The notes beneath the pieces are model-generated. The model had not been told where the DNA came from and made no database searches. It saw only the letters and a program-made list of their open reading frames with translations. Position numbers and translations under genes: made by a program. This document shows, piece by piece, positions 55,228 to 64,000 of a DNA stretch of 64,000 nt (position 1 is the stretch's first letter; each line of letters starts with the position of its first letter). This DNA comes from Glebionis coronaria (taxonomy: Eukaryota > Streptophyta > Magnoliopsida > Asterales > Asteraceae): positions 364,268,639 through 364,332,638 of the forward strand of contig CM046879.1 of assembly GCA_025667525.1 (NCBI GenBank), read 5' to 3'.

Positions 55228-56813
55228 TGTAGAAACTAGAAGGGGGGGGGGGTTGAATAGTTTCTCTTCGATTAGTCACCTAATTAAAATTACTTTTAAT
55301 TAGGTTTGTATAAAAACTATCTTTTACTTGAAGCTAAGTTGCATAATGATTAGGTTCTATTCAAATGCGTTAGCAATGGTAATAGGTAATTGTAATGATA
55401 ATGAAATAAGTAAAGAGTAAGGAAAGAGACAACCTAATGAGAAGACACCAAGATTTATAGTGGTTCGACAACGAGGCTCTATCCTTGTTTCTACTCCACT
55501 CCTCGAGTACACCTACTCGAGAGTTATACTATATCCACAAGCTCCCTTCTTGGCGGAGAAAACCTTACATCGTCGCTTACATTATTTTCCGACACTAAGC
55601 TAAATGTCGAGACCTAATCTTTAGCTAGGACCAATCTACACAACGTTGCCTACTTCACAATTTAACGACACAAGGCTAGATGTCGAGTTCTAATCTCAAG
55701 GTAGAACCAATCTTCACGACGTTGCCTACTTCACCATTTTACGACACAAGGCTAGATGTCGAGTTCTAATATAAAGCTAGAACCAATCTTCACGACTCTT
55801 CACTTTAAAGCTAAGTGAGAACTTCACACAACACAACTACTAATCACTTTCAAGTTTAGTGAGAACTCACAAGACACAACCACATCACTTTATAGTTTAG
55901 TGAGAACTACCACACAATCTATTACAACTCAACTAGACATATCCAAGTACACACATGTAGCTTGGATCTACACAACATAAATCCAAGCAAACACATATGC
56001 AATGGATGTACACAACAAATCCAAGTATTCACAAATAGCTTGGATAAACACAACTAGTCCAAGTATTCATAAATACAATGGATTAACATAAAATAAAAAG
56101 TCTAACATGATGAACATGACTAATTCATGGATTCATCTTTATCACAACACTAGTGAGTGAGTGATCTTCTCTTTGGACAAGGTAAAGGAGGGGATCAAGA
56201 GGATAATCATATGTAAACATACTTAACACATTAAGTGATCATTTACTAATGATTATGCTATAGAAAAGAGAAAGGGGGCTGAGAAAAACATCAAAAAAAG
56301 GGTTATTGGAAAATAAGATTTGATCTACTATTTATAGGAGACAAAGTGCAACGGCTAGCTGGGCGCGGTTCCTTATCTAGCCCGGCGGTTCCTTATCGCT
56401 AGAGAACCGCCTAGCTATTTAAAGGACTGCCCAGTAGACTACGCTCCGATTTTGTCTTTTAGTGGGGTAGGAATATCTGAGGTTTCTTAAACCTTCAAAG
56501 GATATTCTTATGGAATATGAAATATGCCATTTTCAAATTTACATTTTCCATCTTAATAAAACATTTTCTTAAAAAGAAAGTTTATTAAAAAATCTTTTGT
56601 CATATTAACAAAAGTGAGTTTAAGGATAATCACTTTGATGATCACTAAGTATGATTAACAAAAGTTAGTGATATGATTATTACCTTGATGATAGTGTTAG
56701 TTAAATAATTCGTTTTGTGTTTTACACTAAATGTGTTGTATAGTTTGTTGTGATCAAAACTAAGAAAGATTAGTTAACACTAATACTGTTTTTAGGCATC
56801 ACTTGCATTAACA
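55228..56813 (-). repeat. 5' LTR of the minus-strand LARD
   Basis: 1,586 bp. On the minus strand it starts TGTTAATGCAAGTGATG and ends CTTCTAGTTTCTACA after a run of about 12 C. TATAAATAG is at 56,328-56,336, with a palindromic cassette just upstream. Tandem arrays of about 76 bp (55,600-55,800) and about 40 bp (55,930-56,080) match those of the plus-strand LARD LTR. Confidence 0.9.
56359..56434. repeat. GGTTCC/GGAACC palindromic cassette 9 (LTR promoter)
   Basis: CTGGGCGCGGTTCC, GGCGGTTCC, GAACCGCC and GGACTGCCCAG boxes; the ends CTGGGC and GCCCAG are inverted repeats. It lies about 25-100 bp upstream of the LTR TATA box at 56,336 on the minus strand. Confidence 0.88.
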
Positions 56814-58107
56814 CACTTCAAATTTAAATAATAAATACCAAATCTACTTCGTAATCACTTGAAATTACTTTGCCCGAATACTAGCCATTTTGACAATTTT
56901 AGTGAATCTTAAAGGATCGTTTTAGTGTTTGTTTGTTTTTATCATGTTTATCGTGTTTGTTGTGTGTTGTTTGAGTGTCGATAACTAGTGACCAACATTG
57001 ACTAAAAGAGATGAGAATCGTCAATGTCGTCGAGTTAACATTACAACATTAACATGGCTCGCTGATACTGATCTGATCCGATCTGTCATCAATTCAACCC
57101 AATCAATAACACACTTTAATATCAAATTTTTCATTGATATTAAATTTGTATAACAATCCAACATGTGTCGAGAAATAAGAAATGGTATACTAACATGCTC
57201 GGTCCATTAAAAATGAACCAAATCAAGCACTTAACCCAATTCCATGAACGTTATATATGGCATGCTATAGCACCATGTACAAGGCCGACCATCATTAAAT
57301 TATGCTCGTCCGGGCAAGGAGAGTAATCTGGCCCAACTTTTGATGAAATTAGAAGATATTTCCCTTGAAAAGTTGTTTATTTCAGAAAAACAAGATCAGT
57401 ATAGTCGTCACCCATTGGATTGATGGCTTGGTTAGCTGACTCATTAGGTTTGCATATGCACGTGGCTCAACCTTAAACGTGGCACATTTAGCCAAAGTGG
57501 GACATGATATTTAAGAACCTTCACAGCTCCATTTTACTAGGGATAAATAAACCTAATATAGAAAACTCCGCCCCCACTTTGCTTTGGTAAATCACGCCTC
57601 CCTAATTTTTTTTCACCATCTCACAAAAACGTCTCATCTATCAGCTCTCATCATGATAGATCTATTGTGCATCATTTCTCCATTGTCTCCTTTAATTACC
57701 TTACAATAACCCACGAAGAAATCATGTGATATTCGAGTTCAAGATCATTAAGTTGATCTCAGGTAGGAAAATTGTATGATGATTAAATTTGTTTTCATTA
57801 AAATCGAAACAAAGAATGAATGTAACAGTCTTGTTAAAATTATTTCTTTAAATTTCAGATAAGAAACAATACACTCTGCAAAGATCTATGATGATTTGAT
57901 GTTTTGAGAAAGATCTATGAAGATTGAGGCTAGCATGTCGCTACACGAATGGATATCTGAGATCTTTTTTATGTTTTAATGAGTCTAGTTGATGTTAGAG
58001 ATGGAGTTTAGATGGGACGATGGGATAGGATATAGATTCGGGGTTTGATTGTTGATGATGTTGAGTCGGTTTGAAACAGTTTTAAGGTCTCGGTTTAATT
58101 CTAGTTT
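56814..58107. other. About 1.3 kb of non-repetitive-looking DNA
   Basis: No recognised gene. 57,540-58,010 has features of a plant 5' transcript end on the plus strand: a pyrimidine-rich stretch, a donor-like CTCAGGTAGGAAAA at about 57,758-57,771, an acceptor-like AAATTTCAG at about 57,859, then a short ATG frame (MKIEASMSLHEWISEIFFMF, about 57,917). It breaks off at the next retroelement. Evidence is weak. Confidence 0.3.
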
Positions 58108-61100
58108 TGTGACAATCCGTAAATTTATGGTCAATATTTTATTCTCAATATTTATTTGAAAATATTATTTTAATGTTACAATATGAACTCACTTATTTTG
58201 GGGAAAAAATTTGGATTTACGACTTGAAGTAGCGTCGACTACGTTTAAAACGGAGGATTCTACGTTACGTGCTTACGTTTACATACACCGTCTTTGGTGA
58301 CAGTCCGACATTTCAGAAAATAAATTTATCCATGAATATTATTTTGGAGTTTTAAATTTGTGCTAGTTCATAAACTCACAAATTTACGAGAAGAGATTAG
58401 GACTTACGATTTTATTTTAACATCCTTTACGACTAAACCGGAAACCTTAGGATTACGTATTTACGTTTTCGAACTCCGTTTTTGATGAGACAATTTTTAT
58501 TAGATTCGTTTTGTGCCGTTGATTTATAATTTATAAAAACGTTTTTCGTAAAACGACCCGAGGGCACGTAAATCGAGGAAACTAGAATCGAGGAATACCC
58601 GTAAACTAGTGAGATGGGACAAAATACATTGTCCCACCCTACTAGCACACATGGGGCAGCCAAAAACTCACCAACACCTTTAGGTGTCAAATTTTATTTA
58701 ACAAGTGTTACACTTGTCATGGAAGCTTACACATTAAGCTAGCTACTAGTCAAAACTACTTCCACACAAACCATTGTCTTCATTTCCTACATGCAAAAAC
58801 CACCAATTTCCTCTCTACTCTCTCATGGTGCCGTCCCATATTACCCCAAAAACACCACTTTTGATCAAAAACAACCATGAAATCCTATGTTATACTTGCA
58901 TATGTTGAAGCCCTTTTGAAACCCTATTGATTGGTGCAAGTTATAACATCCAAGGAGGAGTTTCCATGGAGTATTAGGGCTGATTTTCCACAAGGAGTTT
59001 ATGAAGATTGGTGGTCATGAATATGGTCTTGGTGCATCACAAGTTTCTCCATCAAAATCCATGTTTTGATCAACCTACATCATCATGGTGGTATAAAGAT
59101 TGTCCTCCTCATCTTCTTGTTATTTTGATTATGTAAACATGTATTTTATTTCCTATTGTATATGTATATGATGATTATATGATGATAAAAATGTTATGTG
59201 TGGATTTGTTGTTGATAAATATGATTAAAAAGGTGAAAACTATAAGAAACAAGGTTAAAATCATGATTAATTTACATGGCTGTATAAAACAGTAAAGAAA
59301 CATGTTATGAACTGATAAAATGATGAAGTAGAATTGATATACAGTAAGCTATGAGTCTTGTACACATGTGAGAGTTGGCCATGCAATGGAATCATTGTAA
59401 TTAGTGAGATATGATCAAAACAAGTTTAAGGTACAAATCTGAGTTCACTGTTTTGGACGATTTTTAGAAAATACTTAGTAGATGATTCAACAGTAGCTAT
59501 AGAAGAGTTAAATGGAGAACATATCATGTAGTTTATGTGATAAAAATTTGAGCTTCTATCTCCATATAGAACTATAGATATGGCAGTTTTGTTGAAAGTG
59601 AATATAAAAATCAGATTTTTGAAATTAAAGTATAATACTATTATATAAGCACTCAAAATTTAATAGTATAAAATATAAATTAAAACCCACTAACTTATAT
59701 AATACATTTATATAAATATGTACAATGGTAAATAAGTGGACATTTTATAAAAATGGTAACTTGTTAAGTTTTATAAGTTATAAAACTATAAACATGATTT
59801 TTACGACTTTTTCGGCTAATACCGTAAAATTAACGTTTTTGTTAAATAAAACTTAGATGGTTGGACCCGTCTAATGTAAACTTTATAAAACTTATATACT
59901 GATATATAAACATGTATAACAAGTAAAAACCGATAAAACCCAAACTATAGGACATACAGACATTAACGAGCTAAGTAAACATATTGGACTAATAATTGGA
60001 CTAAATAAGTTAAACACTTATAAAAGGAACTTATTGGGCTTAACCCATTTGGGCCCAACTTGTAAAGTTTAGATACTGATAACATAAGTATAAAATGGAT
60101 TAAAACAAGTTAAAGAACTTGTAATAAGTTTATTGGACTTAAAACACGTAAATAGGTAAAACTAGTAAACTGGTATAAACGTTATCGACGTATAACACTA
60201 CAATGAGTAAACGAGAATATGTAAACCCACTTGATCATCATATATAAATAATCATCATATGTATACATAATTGTTATTTTTATAAAGTCATTGTACATGA
60301 GTCTAAGACGAATATTATTTGTCTAGGTTTCCGTGATTGAAGCACGCACCGTACATCCGAATCGCCGATAACCGCCTTCCCACATCAACGTGAATTCATA
60401 GCCTCACACTCTTTTAAATGTTTTTATAAATGTTTTATAAACCCGCGAGGGAGATAACATGTTAGTTTTTATAAAATAGGACACCATTTGTCCCGATTAT
60501 TTGTTTATTGAATTGGACCCGAATGATTGAATGACCCGATTGTATGACCCAATAAATGATTAAAGGACCCGATAGATGAAATTAAATGGATTATTAAAGT
60601 TAGGTTATGTCACTAAAAGTCCCATTAGCATGAATTGTGAACTACCGGGATTTGGTAGACGCTTATGCATTTAATAGTACTATTTGGGGACGATCACCCC
60701 AGTTCGCGCCTTGACGGTTGATCCCCGTCGTGCCACATTGATTGGTAAGCGAATTTATGTATGAGAAGATTTGCATAGCGTGGCCTTTGTGACGACACGC
60801 TACTTTAGATGGGCAAAATTGGTATCGGGTTAGCTACCCGTTGTTGGTTTAGTAAGGTAACAATGTCATGCGGCTTATAATAATCCAAAAATTAACGAAA
60901 TACTACTAGACGCTCTGAACTACGATGTATTACCTGACTAGCAATACAGGGTCATACTATTGATATTATGTTCGTGTTTTGGTTTTCATAACCATATTCA
61001 TATAACGGTTTTTATTTTCATACACCGTCATAAGACGTATTGTATGGCGTTTTTACGACATTGGATCGTATAATGATTTTTAAGGCAAACGCCTATATTA

Positions 61101-61539
61101 TGATTTTGATGAAGATTTGTATAAAATGACTTTGGCTATTTTATGGCCTATTAAAATGATTTGTACCAAATGATTTTCAGTAATAATTTTATACTGATAT
61201 TATATTGATGGATTTTATTGAACTCTATGAATTCACTCGGCGTTATCGCTGACCTTTTCTTTTAACATGTTTTATCTCAGGTACTTGAAGGTAATTCTCG
61301 GGAAGACAACAAGAATTCATGGCCCGCACCTAAATACTTATTTCCATTCAAATGCTTTGTAAAACCTGTATTAAATATAATGACTTGGGACCTATGTAAC
61401 TTTGATATTTATGAATGGAAATGCTTTATTATTAAACGACGCGATTTTTATGCGTTGTCTATGATGTGAGTAATGTGTTATCCCGTAACACCAACTAGTC
61501 TTCCGCTGTATTAAGTTGTATAAATTTGGGGGTGTTACA
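58108..61539 (+). repeat. 5' LTR of a second Tekay/Del-like element
   Basis: Starts TGTGACAATCC and ends GGGGGTGTTACA, followed by a primer site. Length about 3,430 bp. The first two blocks of about 185-195 bp (58,110-58,290 and 58,291-58,486) are diverged tandem copies, each starting GACA-TCCG and ending near CGT/CGA..CCGT..TTTG. The small ORFs at 58,433 and 59,426 on the minus strand are not genes. The 3' LTR lies outside the window. Confidence 0.7.
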
Positions 61540-61542
61540 GTT

Positions 61543-61556
61543 TGGTACCAGAGCTC
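61543..61556 (+). other. Primer-binding site of the second Tekay-like element
   Basis: TGGTACCAGAGCTC, three bases after the LTR end. It differs from TGGTATCAGAGC by one base. Confidence 0.8.
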
Positions 61557-61720
61557 TCGTTATAGAGAACGAAAGATTTTTAAAACCAAGGTTTTGAATA
61601 AAACATTTCAAAATCTTTTAACTATAAACATTTTTCTAAAAATGTCTAAAAATCTTTTGACTATAACGGTGCCGAAGAATTCCCGAGTTACCGACAAGGC
61701 CAGACTTAGAAGTGTTATTT

Positions 61721-61771
<51 letters not shown>

Positions 61772-64000
61772 CTTGGATTATATATATATGATGTAATTTT
61801 ACTACATGATTGTTTGATGATTATTTCTATATTTATACGAGGTTTATACGACGTAGATTGTCACAAGTAACCCTAACTCCCCTAGCAAATTAATCGAAGC
61901 TATTCTCGTAGGAATTCTAGCTATCCTAGATCTAAACCAAGTTGTGGATATTTATGATCCCAACAAATGGTTGATATTCGTAGAAATGTAGATATTAGTT
62001 GATTGTGATATTGAAAAAGAATTGGCAAGTTTAAATCTGATATCGATGTCGTGACGATCTTTCCTTATAGAGTGGAGTTTGACAAAACGTTACCACCTAG
62101 AAAGATGTCATCTGATTCGTTATTACCCAATTCTTAAAATTGAAATCGAAAGGGTGAATGTTGCACTTGAGGCTGTCATTGGAACCAGTACCCAAAAGCC
62201 TCATGCCACTAATACCTTTTCGAGAAGTCTAATTGAATGATCAAGTCATTTCATATTAATGACTCATTTGATAATTGTTGTTGTAAGAGCTAATAGGATT
62301 GGAAATTAAGTGTTGATTCATATCGAGATTTTATTGCCCTTTTAAGATTTATAAATAAGATTGAAAGTATTGGAATATGAGGTAGGATATCGCATTGAGT
62401 ATAAGTTGATTGAAAACTTGAATAATGTAAAATTTAACTTGTATGGGATATGAGATTATTAAGAGGAAGTCATTAAGTCCTGTGATTGAATTATAAGGTT
62501 TTAAATGATTGTTAGTTTGTGTTAAAGGTTGTTCATAGGCCATTGTCCACTAACGAGGATGCCCAGTGTCCAAGAAATAAATTGAAGAAATCTTCTTCTG
62601 TATTGAGACCGATGGATCTTCCGAGACAGGCAGGACACCTAATGACTCTTGTAGATTAGTATACATTATGGTATCTTTTAAAAATCCCTAACTTAAATGA
62701 GATATCAGTTGGTAGGATGAGTTTTGAGAATTGTATGACATAGTGACATGTAATGTGTTACGGTACAATTTTGACTTGTTTGTGATTAACGAAGAGACTA
62801 CCTTTGATTGCTAAATTCTACATGTATCGATGTTATCTATCCTTTATTGCTTCATCCTAATGTTCGCATTAGTGATGCAACCATTGAACAAGTACTCATC
62901 TCGATTTGAGTTACGTTGTGGATTATTCTCTTTGTATTCCTGAGTGCCATCGAAGTCATGAATCTCATGATTAATTGGCTAAGCTCATTTCCTATCATAT
63001 TGTAGTTAAGTTCTTGGTGAACAACTCTTCGCCACTCTTTTGCAGATCACTCATTGTTTTTATAAGATAAAACAGTATCCTTTAAGAAAATTTAATTTTC
63101 ATAACTATAAGGATTATTCAAAGTGAGATTTATAAGTGATTGATATCAAAATGAAGTTGTTTATGAGAAGCTTTGGAAACTTAATTGTTTTCATAACAAA
63201 GAAAATCTTTGTAAAATTATTCTTGATTCTTATTTAAGAATTAAGCATGAAAATGTTTTTATTATAAACGTAAAGATAAAATTTTGACGAACTTAGTATT
63301 GCATCGTTAATCTTGAAATTGTATATAGTTGCGCGCCTACATACAATTTGGAATGGACCATGCAATACTGATTAGTAGTCACCATGAAACTAATGAATAA
63401 ACACTATATTTTCTTTGAAGATTGTGAAAGATTAAATTTTATGAGAATTGCAAGAAGTGCAAAATAAGGACATAGTGTTAGGGACACCTACATATGTGCC
63501 TATAGCATCTATTCTTCTGAGTCGAATTTACTCATCTGTGGAATTTGTCTTATTTGACAATTGATATTCCGTTCTTGTCCAATTCTCCCGTAGTGAGATT
63601 CTTAGGAAAAGCATTTGATTACCGAGTTTTGATACCCGACTGGACGTATTAACGTTCTTATCATTTATTTTGATTTGATTTCATTTGAATGACCTGGGTA
63701 ACGATCCGAGGAGCTTTCGAATGCGTACTCAAAATTATGAAAACATGGGATATATTCATATTCGTTAAATGTTTTCATCTGTATCTGATTTGAAATTCTC
63801 TCGCGTAGATTATGCGTTGACCTTACTCTTTTAAGGTTAGTTATGTCTCCTGATATCCTGGATTTGTGAAGGATTATGAGATATTATTAGTCTTTTGAGA
63901 AGTTCACATCTTATCGACGGCAATGAAACTGGAAAGTTGATAGTGCCAGTAGAATGGATTGATTGATTATGACATGACGACATAGTCTTAATTGATGGGA
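61557..64000 (+). mobile_element. Decayed interior of the second Tekay-like element
   Basis: About 2.4 kb after the primer site with no open frame of note. A gag remnant is possible near 62,130-62,215 (ERVNVALEAVIGTSTQKP), but I cannot confirm it. The element continues past the window edge. Confidence 0.5.
61719..61771. repeat. (TA)n microsatellite
   Basis: Nearly pure TA dinucleotides for about 50 bp with one G, followed by a shorter TA run at about 61,780-61,789. It lies in the decayed interior of the second Tekay-like element. Confidence 0.95.

Larger units (their letters stand above)
47655..56813 (-). mobile_element. Non-autonomous copia-like element (LARD), minus strand
   Basis: A 5' LTR at 55,228-56,813, Met-tRNA primer site, 6.8-kb interior, polypurine tract and truncated 3' LTR. 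Ends and tracts resemble SIRE/Maximus copia elements: AAAAAGGGGGAGAT before TGTTAATG, and a C-run before the LTR end. There is no gag, integrase, RT or RNase H in any frame. The interior instead holds three ORF units, each with a palindromic cassette upstream. No TSD can be tested because the 3' LTR is truncated. Confidence 0.8.

Noticed and set aside
61516..61791. 91-codon ORF on the plus strand
   Set aside because: It crosses the LTR end and primer site and ends in a TA microsatellite.

Overview
This is nuclear DNA from a flowering plant, and almost all of it is nested and broken LTR retrotransposons. There is no bacterial-style gene organisation. I found no rRNA or tRNA gene, no CRISPR array and no intact cellular gene. 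The Athila-type Ty3/gypsy pol, the Tekay/Del-type LTRs and the SIRE/Maximus-type copia ends point to a eudicot. The reading frame at 52,107-53,332 resembles a family I remember as abundant in Asteraceae genomes, so Asteraceae is my best guess (inference, not proven).

Left part (1-14 kb, minus strand). Two non-autonomous relatives of Athila lie head to tail. Element A (1 to about 4,930) has a partial 3' LTR, a long 3' noncoding region, an acidic ORF ending in a membrane-like segment, and a gag-protease frame that is cut off in gag. Element B (about 4,931 to 13,925) has the same layout, with a badly frameshifted gag, a protease, an acidic ORF and a tRNA-Asp primer site. Neither carries reverse transcriptase, RNase H or integrase. 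A minisatellite built on TTCGGAATA lies in the presumed 3' LTR of B. A mariner/Stowaway-like terminus borders B on the right.

14-28 kb. A Tekay/Del-like element (16,001-26,237, minus strand) has a perfect ATTCT target duplication and two 2,980-bp LTRs differing at about 11 sites by eye. Its interior is strongly decayed. The flanks hold no recognisable gene, apart from a possible terminal-exon fragment split by the insertion.

28-47.7 kb. A complete Athila element (28,833-43,437, plus strand) has TSD ACCAC, LTRs of about 3.06 kb, a tRNA-Asp primer site, a gag with one stop codon, a 1,268-codon pol frame and a polypurine tract. It sits inside a reading frame of an older non-autonomous copia-like element (LARD). 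The remains of that element flank it on both sides and end in a plus-strand LTR (45,597-47,654).

47.7-56.8 kb. A second, inverted LARD of the same kind (minus strand) has a complete 5' LTR, a Met-tRNA primer site, three ORF units and a truncated 3' LTR abutting the first LARD's LTR. It has no gag-pol. Two of its ORFs appear to be paralogues with a shared C-terminal HGSxCxCC motif; one of these is hidden in a different frame from the longest ORF. A solo LTR of the element A family splits one of them.

56.8-64 kb. After about 1.3 kb of low-copy-looking DNA, a third Ty3/gypsy element begins (58,108 onward, plus strand). It has a 3.4-kb LTR, a degenerate Met-tRNA primer site and a decayed interior running off the window.

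The most unusual signal is a family of about nine GC-rich palindromic cassettes of roughly 75-85 bp, made of GGTTCC and GGAACC boxes. They recur through both LARDs: just upstream of the LTR TATA boxes and also upstream of the internal ORFs. A second conserved noncoding module, a palindrome between purine tracts, is shared by all three Athila-type elements.
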